Origin: an uncultured Catenibacillus sp. | GTDB lineage: Bacteria; Bacillota; Clostridia; Lachnospirales; Lachnospiraceae | Length of the DNA stretch: 23,532 nucleotides | Reading direction: 5' to 3' | NCBI GenBank assembly: GCA_934339005.1 | Contig: CAKRHR010000043.1 | Span: 1-23,532, forward strand | Part shown: one piece after another, positions 14,116 through 21,025 of the stretch | Numbering within the stretch: position 1 is the stretch's first letter | Layout of the letters: each line of letters opens with the position of its first letter | The notes under the pieces: generated by a model | What the model saw: the letters and a program-made list of their open reading frames with translations, nothing else | Databases searched by the model: none | Told to the model about the DNA's origin: nothing | Program-made: the position numbers and the translations under genes

Positions 14116-14982
14116 TCAAGGGTCAATCCACTGCCCGTAAACAACACGGTCAAGTCCTGCCAGATCCTTTTTAATCCGGATATTTACAAAACCTGTCATT
14201 CTCATCAAATCAGTGACAGCTTCACCCTGATTATATCCTATTTCAAATAATAAATAACCTTTATTTTTTAAATATGCCGGCGCATTGGCTGTGATTTCTC
14301 TGTAGAAATACAATCCGTCCTCAAAACCATCCAGTGCCATCATTGGCTCATGTGCTCTGACTTCCGGCATTAACGTCGGAATGACTTCACTCTCAATATA
14401 TGGTGGATTTGATACAATCACATCCACCTGCAGCTTATCTGATTTATCCAAATCATTTTCAAAAGCTTCAAACAATGAACTTTGAATCCACTGTAGCTGG
14501 TCTAAACCGTTTGCCCTGGCATTTTTCTGTGCCACTTCAAGGGCACCCTCCGATAAATCCACGCCTAAACCAGAGGCAAGTCTCCGATTTGCCGCCAGAC
14601 TAATCAATATGCAGCCTGAACCCGTGCACATATCAAGCACTGTCATGCCATCTTTTAAAAATCCCAATGTCATTTCCACAAGCACTTCCGTATCCTGTCT
14701 TGGAATAAGCACGCGTTCATCAACATAAAAATCCAGTCCCATAAACTCCTGTGTATGGGTAATATACTGTAATGGATAATGTGTTGCTCTCCGGGCAATC
14801 ACTTCACGGTAAGCCAGTGTATCCTCATCAGATACCGACTTATCCGGTTCCATCAGATACATCATTCTGTTAATACCTGTCACATACTGCAACAACAGCC
14901 ATGCATCAATATCTGCATCCGCAATCTGTGCGGCTGTCAATACCTCTCGGCCTTCTGTCAGCAAAGACTTCAGTGTCATCAT
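14116..14982 (-). CDS. prmC: Release factor glutamine methyltransferase
   Basis: 288 residues. PrmC (HemK) transfers a methyl group from S-adenosylmethionine to the GGQ glutamine of RF1 and RF2, which raises termination efficiency. The N-terminal helical domain (1-75) ends in PLQYITHTQEFMGLDFYV. The methyltransferase core has VLIPRQDTEVLVE (91-103), the SAM loop VLDMCTGSGCILISLA (115-130), and the catalytic SNPPY (191-195). A closing strand pair GYLLFEIGYNQGEAV follows. GGAG lies 7 nt before the first of two adjacent ATGs. It sits between yqhQ (37 nt upstream) and its own substrate gene prfA, the usual clostridial arrangement. Confidence 0.95.
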   Translation of the reverse strand: MMTLKSLLTEGREVLTAAQIADADIDAWLLLQYVTGINRMMYLMEPDKSVSDEDTLAYREVIARRATHYPLQYITHTQEFMGLDFYVDERVLIPRQDTEVLVEMTLGFLKDGMTVLDMCTGSGCILISLAANRRLASGLGVDLSEGALEVAQKNARANGLDQLQWIQSSLFEAFENDLDKSDKLQVDVIVSNPPYIESEVIPTLMPEVRAHEPMMALDGFEDGLYFYREITANAPAYLKNKGYLLFEIGYNQGEAVTDLMRMTGFVNIRIKKDLAGLDRVVYGQWIDP

Positions 14983-15019
14983 CCTTTATCTCCGCCTTTA
15001 TTTACTGAAAATATCCACA

Positions 15020-16042
15020 TCATCTGTCTGCTGCACCGTCCTGCTTTAATTCCTCCTGAAAAGCTCTCCAGTCATAAATCGCTTCAATCGATGCAATCGC
15101 AACCTCAAGCATCTCCTCATCAGGATCTCTTGTTGTGAGTTTCTGAAGCCAGAGTCCCGGCTTACTCAGTGCATTAATAAATTTTGTATCATGTCTACCT
15201 GTCCACTGGAGAAATTCATAGGACACACCTGCAACAACAGGCACAAGCAGTAAACGAATGACTAATTTTAAAACAGTTCCCTGAACAGGTACAATTGCAA
15301 AAAACAAAATGTGCACAATCACTGATAAAATCACTACAATCAGCAAAAAGCTCGTACCACAGCGTTTGTGCAGTCTGGAACACTTTGCTGCATTCTGTGG
15401 CGTCAGTTCCATGCCCTGTTCAATACATGTAATGGTCTTATGTTCAGCGCCATGATACATAAACACACGCTGAATATCTTTCATGCGTGAAATAAGTATA
15501 ATATAAAGAAGAAAAATGATAATACGAATAATGCCCTCGACAATTGAAATGCCCAAATTCGATATACCAACTTTGGAAAGCAGGTTTGCTGCTAAAAACG
15601 GCAATGCCATAAATAATACAAGAGCCAGCGCAATTGAAAATAATACTGTACCAGCCATCATCAACTTCTCACCGACACCAGACTTCTGCTCTGTCTTTTT
15701 TTCTGCTGCTTTGTCAATATCTGCTGTTTTTCCCGGATTGCTTTTGACATCTGTCTGACTTTTCTTATCCGAAGACTTTGCCTTCTGATCTTCTTCATCC
15801 TCAACAAAACTCGCAGACCAGGTCAATGTGGACATACCAAGATATAAAGAATCTATAAATGCCGCTACTCCCCGCAGAATCGGCACTTTCTGCCAATGCA
15901 GTTTTGCAACGGCACCTTCGTAGACATCCTTCTTCACTTCAATCTCATGATTCGGTTTTCTGACAGCCACCGCATAGTCTGTTCCATGCTTCATCATGAC
16001 ACCCTCCATCACGGCCTGTCCACCAATTTTCGCATACTTCAT
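15020..16042 (-). CDS. yqhQ: DUF1385 membrane protein (YqhQ-like)
   Basis: 340 residues. The N-terminus is the family signature KIGGQAVMEGVMMKHG (5-20). Four hydrophobic segments are visible (about 128-152, 163-186, 230-253, 257-276), with the conserved FMYHGAEHKTITCIE (194-208) and KCSRLHKRCGTSFLLIV (220-236) between them; the His and Cys residues suggest a metal or active site. Residues 80-125 are a highly charged Lys/Asp/Glu/Ser linker that looks disordered and is longer than I would expect for the family. The function of YqhQ is not established. It begins the yqhQ-prmC-prfA operon after the rpmE terminator. A GGAGGG ribosome binding site precedes the ATG and lies in a small hairpin. Confidence 0.9.
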   Translation of the reverse strand: MKYAKIGGQAVMEGVMMKHGTDYAVAVRKPNHEIEVKKDVYEGAVAKLHWQKVPILRGVAAFIDSLYLGMSTLTWSASFVEDEEDQKAKSSDKKSQTDVKSNPGKTADIDKAAEKKTEQKSGVGEKLMMAGTVLFSIALALVLFMALPFLAANLLSKVGISNLGISIVEGIIRIIIFLLYIILISRMKDIQRVFMYHGAEHKTITCIEQGMELTPQNAAKCSRLHKRCGTSFLLIVVILSVIVHILFFAIVPVQGTVLKLVIRLLLVPVVAGVSYEFLQWTGRHDTKFINALSKPGLWLQKLTTRDPDEEMLEVAIASIEAIYDWRAFQEELKQDGAADR

Positions 16043-16045
16043 GCA

Positions 16046-16064
16046 AACACCCTCCGATGGTGTT
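16046..16064 (-). promoter_or_regulatory. Hairpin enclosing the yqhQ ribosome binding site
   Basis: The minus strand reads AACACC-ATCGGAG-GGTGTT just before the yqhQ ATG (16042): a perfect 6-bp stem whose 7-nt loop and 3' arm contain the GGAGGG ribosome binding site. Folding would partly hide the site, so translation could be tuned here. The stem is short. Confidence 0.4.
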
Positions 16065-16139
16065 ACTGTACACTTTTTTATGATAATTTTAACGCAAAAA
16101 TCATCTGCCTGCGTACTGTAACCCGATGTTTCCAGATAG

Positions 16140-16172
16140 AAAAACAGGTTGAGATTTTATAACCTCAACCTG
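16140..16172 (-). terminator. Intrinsic terminator after rpmE
   Basis: On the minus strand CAGGTTGAG (16164-16172) pairs with CTCAACCTG (16145-16153) over 9 bp with a 10-nt loop, followed by TTTTT (complement of 16140-16144). It separates rpmE from the yqhQ operon. Confidence 0.88.
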
Positions 16173-16182
16173 ACTTTTATCA

Positions 16183-16389
16183 TTATTCCTGAGTAATACC
16201 ATATTTACGATTGAATTTATCAATACGGCCACGAGCTGTAGTAGCTTTCTGCTGACCTGTGTAATATGGATGACACTTTGAACAAACTTCTACGTGAATT
16301 TCTGGTTTTGTAGAACCTGTTACGAATTCGTTACCGCAGTTGCATGTTACCTTTGCCTGATAATACTTTGGATGGATTCCTTCTCTCAT
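16183..16389 (-). CDS. rpmE: 50S ribosomal protein L31, zinc-binding (C+) form
   Basis: 68 residues from the ATG at 16389. The open frame starts at a GTG three codons earlier, but that GTG is part of the AGAGGTG ribosome binding site. L31 bridges the ribosomal subunits at the central protuberance. Four cysteines (Cys16, Cys18, Cys36, Cys39 in VTCNCGNEF and VEVCSKCHPYYTG) mark the zinc-binding C+ type. The C-terminal TARGRIDKFNRKYGI is standard. It is flanked by tandem promoters and a terminator, so it is transcribed alone. A 21-bp near-palindrome of Fur-family shape lies just upstream of the ribosome binding site. Confidence 0.96.
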   Translation of the reverse strand: MREGIHPKYYQAKVTCNCGNEFVTGSTKPEIHVEVCSKCHPYYTGQQKATTARGRIDKFNRKYGITQE

Positions 16390-16410
16390 GTTTTTCACCT
16401 CTTTACGAAT

Positions 16411-16431
16411 AATTGATTATGATAATCGATT
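16411..16431. promoter_or_regulatory. 21-bp near-perfect palindrome, Fur/Zur/PerR-like box, in the rpmE leader
   Basis: AATTGATTAT-G-ATAATCGATT (plus strand) is symmetric at all but one of ten positions per arm. Its core TGATTATGATAATCG has the 7-1-7 form of Fur-family operators. It lies 22 nt upstream of the rpmE ATG and downstream of both predicted promoters. A one-base centre makes an RNA hairpin unlikely and favours a DNA-binding site. The regulator is unknown. Confidence 0.5.
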
Positions 16432-16466
16432 GTTCATCGACTGCTTTTTCTCTGAACAGCTTCCCT

Positions 16467-16495
16467 ATTATATCATAGATTTTTAGGGCTTGCAA
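16467..16495 (-). promoter_or_regulatory. Proximal rpmE promoter
   Basis: Minus-strand -35 TTGCAA (16490-16495), 17 nt, -10 TATAAT (16467-16472). Predicted leader about 70 nt. Confidence 0.78.
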
Positions 16496-16524
16496 TAGTT
16501 TCTTATCATAATTTTGTAGGACTA

Positions 16525-16554
16525 TTTATATAATTTTCAGATATTGTCTGTCAA
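16525..16554 (-). promoter_or_regulatory. Distal rpmE promoter
   Basis: Minus-strand -35 TTGACA (16549-16554), 18 nt, -10 TATAAA (16525-16530). It begins only 10 bp beyond the rho stop codon. No hairpin terminator is seen between rho and this promoter, so rho transcripts may also run into rpmE. Confidence 0.6.
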
Positions 16555-16563
16555 ATTAATTTT

Positions 16564-18438
16564 TCAGATGATTTTTGTGCGTTTGATATTTGCAATAAAT
16601 TCTTTGTTTGTGCGTGTCCGCATAAACATATCAAGAATATGCTCTAAAGCTTCATCGGACTTCATACCATTCAATGCTTTACGCATATGATACATTGCTT
16701 CCATCTCATCTCTGTCTAAAAGCAGTTCTTCACGGCGTGTACCGGATTTTGGAATATCAATGGCAGGGAAAATACGTTTTTCGGATAATTTTCGGTCAAG
16801 TACTAATTCCATATTGCCTGTACCTTTAAATTCTTCAAAAACCACATCATCCATCTTGCTGCCTGTTTCCACAAGTGCGGTTGCAAGCACGGTCAGACTG
16901 CCGCCACCACGCATATTTCTGGCTGCGCCGAAAAACTTCTTCGGCATATGTAACGCTGCAGGGTCAAGACCACCGGACAATGTTCGTCCACTTGGTGGTA
17001 CTGTAAGGTTGTAGGCTCTCGCCAGACGCGTAATACTATCAAGCAGAATTACCACATCTTTGCGGTGCTCTACAAGACGTTTTGCACGTTCAAGCACCAT
17101 CTCAGATACACGTTTATGATGCTCTGGCAGTTCATCGAACGTTGAATAGATAACCTCAACATTCTCACCTTCAATATATTCTTTAATATCTGTAACTTCC
17201 TCCGGACGTTCATCAATCAGAAGAATAATCATATTCATCTCAGGGTAGTTATAATTAATTGATTTTGCAATCTGTTTTAATAAGGTTGTCTTACCGGTTT
17301 TAGGTGGCGATACAATCATACCACGCTGGCCTTTACCAATCGGTGAAACCAGATCTACAATACGCATCGGAATCGTCGTTTTTGGATTTTCCAGACGAAT
17401 ACGCTCATTCGGGAAAATCGGCACCATGTCTTCAAAATTGATACGCTTTGCAGCTTCTGCCGGCGGCAGGCCATTCACTCTCTGTACATATAATAATGCA
17501 GAAAACTTCTCTGTCGCTGACTTAATCTTCATATTGCCTTCAACGATATCCCCGGTTTTTAAGTTGAATCTGCGAATCTGCGCCGGGGAAACATAAACAT
17601 CATTATCCCCCGGAAGGTAATTCGCACAGCGGATAAAGCCAAAACCTTCACTCATCACTTCAAGAATACCTGATGCCATCTTGCCGCTGTCAAGTTCCTC
17701 AAGATTCTTTGGTTTCTGCTCTGTATAATTTGGCGCATCTGAAGTATTTGTCTGTTCTGTATGTACCGGACGTTGTTCGTACTGCATTTCTGTGCGCACC
17801 GGGCGGTCCTGGCGCTCATATTGCTGTTCTGCACGCACTGGGCGATCCTGACGCTCATACTGTTGTTCTGCACGCACCGGACGGTCCTGGCGCTCATACT
17901 GCTCTGTGCGCACCGGGCGGTCATATGACGTTTCTCTTATCTGTCGTTCCTGACGGTCTGGCTGCTCATAACGTGACACCCTTTGCTGACGCTCGTACTG
18001 ATCCTGACGATTCTGGCGAGTATTCTGCTCATAGCGGCTGCCTTGTTCCTGGCGATTGTCCTGTCCATAACGGCCATTCTGCTCATATCGGCTATTCTGT
18101 TCCTGACGGCCATTCTGTTCATAGCGGTTTCCCTGATTCTGGCGGCCACCCTGTTCATACCGACTGCTGCGTTCTGTGCGCACAACGCGGATCGGATGTT
18201 CCACACGCTCAGAACGTACCGGGTGTTCTTCTGCATCCCCATGATCTGCCTGATTTTGTTCTGATTCCTGCTTCTGCACTTGTGCTTCTTCATCTGAGTG
18301 CATATTCTGCTGTGCTTCCACATCACATAAAATCTTCACAAGTTCTGCCTTGCGCATCCCTGAGGTATTCTTAATGCCAAGTTTTTTGACAATCTCGCGC
18401 AGTTGAACAAGTGTTAATGTATCGTATTTTGTTTCCAT
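16564..18438 (-). CDS. rho: Transcription termination factor Rho with a large disordered insertion
   Basis: 624 residues from the ATG at 18438; E. coli Rho has 419. Rho is a hexameric RNA-dependent ATPase that ends transcription. Order: Rho_N helical domain (1-40), an insertion at about 42-245, the cold-shock-like RNA-binding domain with EGFGFIRC (264-271), and the ATPase core with IGKGQRGMIV, Walker A PPKTGKTT (378-385; Ala is more usual before GKT), Walker B ILLIDERPEEV, LLDSITRLARAYN, and the R-loop FKGTGNMELVLDRK. The insertion begins acidic (42-72), then is rich in Arg, Gln, Glu, Tyr and Asn with hexapeptide RYEQNG-like repeats (93-146) and three 13-residue repeats (181-219). The open frame continues upstream to 18573, and ATGs at 18540 and 18573 are possible, but those 45 residues do not resemble Rho. 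No start has a strong ribosome binding site. Confidence 0.93.
   Translation of the reverse strand: METKYDTLTLVQLREIVKKLGIKNTSGMRKAELVKILCDVEAQQNMHSDEEAQVQKQESEQNQADHGDAEEHPVRSERVEHPIRVVRTERSSRYEQGGRQNQGNRYEQNGRQEQNSRYEQNGRYGQDNRQEQGSRYEQNTRQNRQDQYERQQRVSRYEQPDRQERQIRETSYDRPVRTEQYERQDRPVRAEQQYERQDRPVRAEQQYERQDRPVRTEMQYEQRPVHTEQTNTSDAPNYTEQKPKNLEELDSGKMASGILEVMSEGFGFIRCANYLPGDNDVYVSPAQIRRFNLKTGDIVEGNMKIKSATEKFSALLYVQRVNGLPPAEAAKRINFEDMVPIFPNERIRLENPKTTIPMRIVDLVSPIGKGQRGMIVSPPKTGKTTLLKQIAKSINYNYPEMNMIILLIDERPEEVTDIKEYIEGENVEVIYSTFDELPEHHKRVSEMVLERAKRLVEHRKDVVILLDSITRLARAYNLTVPPSGRTLSGGLDPAALHMPKKFFGAARNMRGGGSLTVLATALVETGSKMDDVVFEEFKGTGNMELVLDRKLSEKRIFPAIDIPKSGTRREELLLDRDEMEAMYHMRKALNGMKSDEALEHILDMFMRTRTNKEFIANIKRTKII
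17782..17898 (-). repeat. Three tandem 39-bp repeats inside rho
   Basis: Encodes YERQDRPVRAEQQ twice (Rho residues 181-206), then YERQDRPVRTEMQ (207-219); a shortened fourth unit follows. The DNA copies differ by several silent changes, so the repeat is old enough to have diverged but is kept at protein level. Confidence 0.85.
18001..18162 (-). repeat. Hexapeptide (18-bp period) repeat array inside rho
   Basis: Rho residues 93-146 read as about nine six-residue units alternating RYEQNG-like and RQEQNS-like forms. Charge, Tyr and amide side chains recur at fixed spacing, as in low-complexity regions able to self-associate. Confidence 0.8.
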
Positions 18439-18620
18439 GTTATCTGCCGCTTGAAATATGGACAAATGATGTCTAGCAGCTTCTCCTTTCCTTTTCTGGC
18501 ATTCTTGCTCTGAATGTCCTCTCTTGAATACTTCGGACATTGTTTTCTTAATGCCTTCTCTCTGATATATCATATCCTGCTTTCGTATTTCCTCGAAAAA
18601 CAGTATTTATTGTTAAATTC

Positions 18621-18641
18621 AAAAAAGTCTTTCGACTCTTT
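18621..18641 (-). terminator. Weak intrinsic terminator in the rho leader
   Basis: The minus strand reads AAAGAGTC-GAAA-GACTTTTTT: a short stem with a GAAA tetraloop running into six T. The stable part is 4-5 bp, with A-T and one G-T pair extending it. It lies upstream of every possible rho start, so it could act as an attenuator. Confidence 0.4.
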
Positions 18642-18702
18642 CTGCATATAAATATATCGCAGTCTGCAAATATATCATAATTAAAAATAATATCGGGGTT
18701 TT

Positions 18703-18753
18703 AATCGAAGACAGCCGCAGCCAAAGCACCTTGCTCCCGGCTGCTGCACTGTC
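18703..18753 (-). ncRNA. Structured leader element upstream of rho
   Basis: On the minus strand GACAG (18749-18753) pairs with CTGTC (18710-18714). Inside it GCAGCC (18739-18744) pairs with GGCTGC (18717-18722), and inside that AGCA pairs with TGCT around a 3-nt loop. The 3' edge GTCTTCGATT (complement of 18703-18712) can instead pair with AGTCGAAAGAC of the downstream weak terminator, with one bulge. The two pairings compete for GTC, an arrangement typical of attenuators and riboswitches. It is not a class I recognise. Confidence 0.4.
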
Positions 18754-18820
18754 TGTATTAATTCATGAATATTCTGAATTGGTTAATCATAATTAGATTA
18801 ATCTACTGATTTAGGATTTC

Positions 18821-18826
18821 ATTATA
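18821..18826 (-). promoter_or_regulatory. Candidate -10 of the rho promoter
   Basis: Minus-strand TATAAT in GTGTATAATG. The hexamer 17 nt upstream (TTTATT) is a poor -35. The start would be near 18814, giving a leader of about 375 nt to the ATG at 18438. The remainder of the gap 18439-18895 is AT-rich, with a TTAATC/GATTAA hairpin at 18783-18801 and no gene I can support. Confidence 0.45.
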
Positions 18827-18861
18827 CACTGAAATGTTTTAAAAATAAAGTAAAATTTGTC

Positions 18862-18877
18862 GACGTCTTTCGACATC
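18862..18877 (-). terminator. Hairpin after the zinc-ribbon gene
   Basis: Minus-strand GATGTC-GAAA-GACGTC: a 6-bp stem (one G-U) with a GAAA tetraloop, 19 nt after the zinc-ribbon gene stop. The tail (GACAAATTTTACTTTATTTTT) is only loosely U-rich. The core GTCGAAAGAC recurs in the rho leader hairpin. Confidence 0.45.
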
Positions 18878-18895
18878 CATTTTCATTTAAATTTC

Positions 18896-19948
18896 TCAAT
18901 AACCTCTTGATACTTTGAAGGTTTCAAGCATATGATTCATGATTTCCTCCGGCGATAAAATATCATTATCCCATGTATCAAAATCGTAAGACATACCAGC
19001 AACAAGGGCGCCATCATACATCAGATATTTTTCAAAAACATGCACATAATCTTCATAGTAATCACTGTAGGCTGTATACTCAAATGAAACAACCGGTGCC
19101 TCATAGCCTGTTTCAGTCGTCACAATAATGTCATTTTCCGTAATATCCGGATATGCCTCAATAATCGCATCCATATTCATCTGAATCAATTCATCTCGAC
19201 TGTCATATGTAAGATCTGAATCAATACCACCAAGATAAATATAGTCACTGAGTTTATCGCTTTGGGCACCATCCGGCGCATACACACAGCCATCACTGCT
19301 CTGTGTACTGATTGAATCTTCAGACCAGCCATCCATCAGTTCAAAGCTGCCGATATCTGTTGAAATAGTCTGATATGACACATGAAGTGCATAATCCTGA
19401 CCTGCTCCAAGTATCGCCGAACCATCATCTGAAGTTACATCATCACTGAGTAATGCAACGATAAAAAAGACAGTCGATGCCACAAATGCAAGTCCGCCTG
19501 TGACCAGACCTGTAATCCCCATGCCTTTATTACGATGTGCCACACATTGGATAATCCCCAAAATAATTGCCACCGTACCGCATACCCAGCCTGGAATAAT
19601 TACCCAGAAAAATACAAGAGCCGCAATACCGCAAATCATTGAAATCACACCAAAAACATTACCTTCTTTTTTCGCATGTTTCTGCGGTGTTCCTACATTA
19701 TATTGTGTGTTAAAATTTGGCTGTGTTCCCATATTCTGCTGTGTTCCCACATTCTGCTGTGTTCCCATATTCTGCGGTGTTCCTGCATTCTGTGGTGCAT
19801 TTCCCTGAGCCATATGATTACTGCTGTACATATACCCATTATTCTGTGGCACGCTTGCATTTTGCACCCCCTGAGTCATCTCAGCACCGCAGTTGCGGCA
19901 GAATTTATCACTGTCATTATTCATCCAACCACATCGGTTACATTTCAT
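18896..19948 (-). CDS. Zinc-ribbon membrane protein with Asn/Gln repeat linker
   Basis: 350 residues. The N-terminus is a zinc ribbon with CNRC (3-6) and CRNC (17-20). A Gln/Asn/Gly/Thr-rich linker (25-90) contains the hexapeptide repeats GTPQNM, GTQQNV, GTQQNM, GTQPNF and NTQYNV (56-85). Two or three membrane segments follow (about 98-119, 121-137, 144-167) in a DUF4190-like arrangement, with KGMGITGLVTGGLAFVAS between the last two. Residues 170-350 form a soluble domain, probably outside, ending in EEIMNHMLETFKVSRG, that I cannot assign. The ATG overlaps the stop of the upstream lipid kinase gene as ATGA, so translation is probably coupled; GGAGG of the ribosome binding site lies inside the kinase gene. 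No role in the kinase pathway is known. Confidence 0.8.
   Translation of the reverse strand: MKCNRCGWMNNDSDKFCRNCGAEMTQGVQNASVPQNNGYMYSSNHMAQGNAPQNAGTPQNMGTQQNVGTQQNMGTQPNFNTQYNVGTPQKHAKKEGNVFGVISMICGIAALVFFWVIIPGWVCGTVAIILGIIQCVAHRNKGMGITGLVTGGLAFVASTVFFIVALLSDDVTSDDGSAILGAGQDYALHVSYQTISTDIGSFELMDGWSEDSISTQSSDGCVYAPDGAQSDKLSDYIYLGGIDSDLTYDSRDELIQMNMDAIIEAYPDITENDIIVTTETGYEAPVVSFEYTAYSDYYEDYVHVFEKYLMYDGALVAGMSYDFDTWDNDILSPEEIMNHMLETFKVSRGY
19694..19783 (-). repeat. 18-bp period repeat encoding GTQQNM-type hexapeptides
   Basis: Five units encode residues 56-85 of the zinc-ribbon protein. The DNA unit is close to ATTCTGCTGTGTTCCCAC on the plus strand. The frame is preserved because units are multiples of three, so copy number can change without breaking the gene. 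Confidence 0.8.
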
Positions 19949-20934
19949 AATGTCTGTTCCTCCTTATCCGATGTCACAACTACATCGATTTTTGCCTGTA
20001 TTTTTTTCGGTATTTCCATTTCACCCTCGTTCTCAATCGCTTCCTGTGGACGAATAATCTGAACAACTTTATTCAGATTATAGACATCCACAGTTCTATG
20101 AGCACCGCCATCTTCACCATCCAGTGTCCATGCCAGTTCTTCTTCAGAAACAAAACGAATATGGTCTGTCTGAATCATATACATATAACGTTCATCAATC
20201 TTCTGCGTCACGAGTGCTGATAAAATACTGTTCAAATCAATCAACGTCCGAGGCATACGCACAAGCAATATTTCAAGAAGTCCATCATTTAACTGCATGA
20301 CTTTACCGCTAATACTCTTAAACCCGCCCACAGAAATTGAATTCGTTACCATGCCATAAATAAAATCATCTTCAATCACTTTATCGCCATATTCACATCG
20401 CACATGATAACTCTGAATGGATGCAATGCTCTTAATCCCCTCAAGAATATATGCCAGATGTCCAAGTGAATTTTTAACATTCTGCGGTGTCGTATAAGAT
20501 ACCTGCGTAAAAATACCAAAGGCTGCCACATAGACAAACGGAATATCATTAAACAGACCAAGGTCACAGGCAAATGGTTCGCCCTCAAGTACAAGCTGCG
20601 CTGCCTGCATCATACCGAAGGTTATTCCAAGACTTTTTGCGAAATCATTTGTCGTACCCGCCGGAATATAGCCAAGCACCGGTCGCTGCGCTTTATTCAA
20701 CTGTAAAAGCCCTGAACACACTTCATCCAAAGTACCATCACCACCACTGCATACGATCATATCATATGCACTGCCGCGAACCGCTGCCACATTATAAGCA
20801 TCCTTCTGGCACTGCGTCGTATGCACAGTCACTTCGTAACCATTTGCAACATACATATCAATCATATCGCATAAATAAGGTTTTACCTGATTTTTCCCTG
20901 CTTTCGGATTTACTATAAACAGCATTTTTTTCAT
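19945..20934 (-). CDS. Diacylglycerol kinase family lipid kinase
   Basis: 329 residues of the DagK/YegS/BmrU family. The N-terminal NAD-kinase-like domain starts MLFIVNPKAGKNQ (4-16) and has the nucleotide-binding SGGDGTLDEV (63-72) and the conserved YIPAGTTNDFAKSLGI (89-104). A beta-sandwich domain follows with CDLGLFNDIPFVYVAAFGIF (123-142) and LDGEDGG near 268. Members phosphorylate diacylglycerol, recycling it into phospholipid synthesis, or other lipids. Residues 310-329 are a charged tail. GGGG lies 10 nt before the ATG at 20934. It overlaps the downstream zinc-ribbon gene by 4 nt. The exact lipid substrate cannot be told; Bacillus DgkB is the nearest well-known model. Confidence 0.92.
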   Translation of the reverse strand: MKKMLFIVNPKAGKNQVKPYLCDMIDMYVANGYEVTVHTTQCQKDAYNVAAVRGSAYDMIVCSGGDGTLDEVCSGLLQLNKAQRPVLGYIPAGTTNDFAKSLGITFGMMQAAQLVLEGEPFACDLGLFNDIPFVYVAAFGIFTQVSYTTPQNVKNSLGHLAYILEGIKSIASIQSYHVRCEYGDKVIEDDFIYGMVTNSISVGGFKSISGKVMQLNDGLLEILLVRMPRTLIDLNSILSALVTQKIDERYMYMIQTDHIRFVSEEELAWTLDGEDGGAHRTVDVYNLNKVVQIIRPQEAIENEGEMEIPKKIQAKIDVVVTSDKEEQTL

Positions 20935-21025
20935 TATATATCATCCCCTTTTTGTTTTAATTTTTTAATGTCGTATATACAGCATTTTATGGGAGGTGGT
21001 AAAATTACTTTTCCTATTCATTATG

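Noticed and set aside
17782..18162. Regular repeats considered as a CRISPR array
   Set aside because: Repeats are contiguous, in frame within rho and lack unique spacers.
17673..18374. 233-codon open frame on the plus strand across the rho repeat region
   Set aside because: It is antisense to the Rho insertion and its Pro/Cys/His-rich product simply mirrors the repeats; it has no ribosome binding site or recognisable domain.
18439..18573. 45-residue N-terminal extension of Rho
   Set aside because: The residues do not resemble any Rho N-terminus, while the METKYDTLTLVQLRE start at 18438 does. The extension cannot be fully excluded because no start has a clear ribosome binding site.
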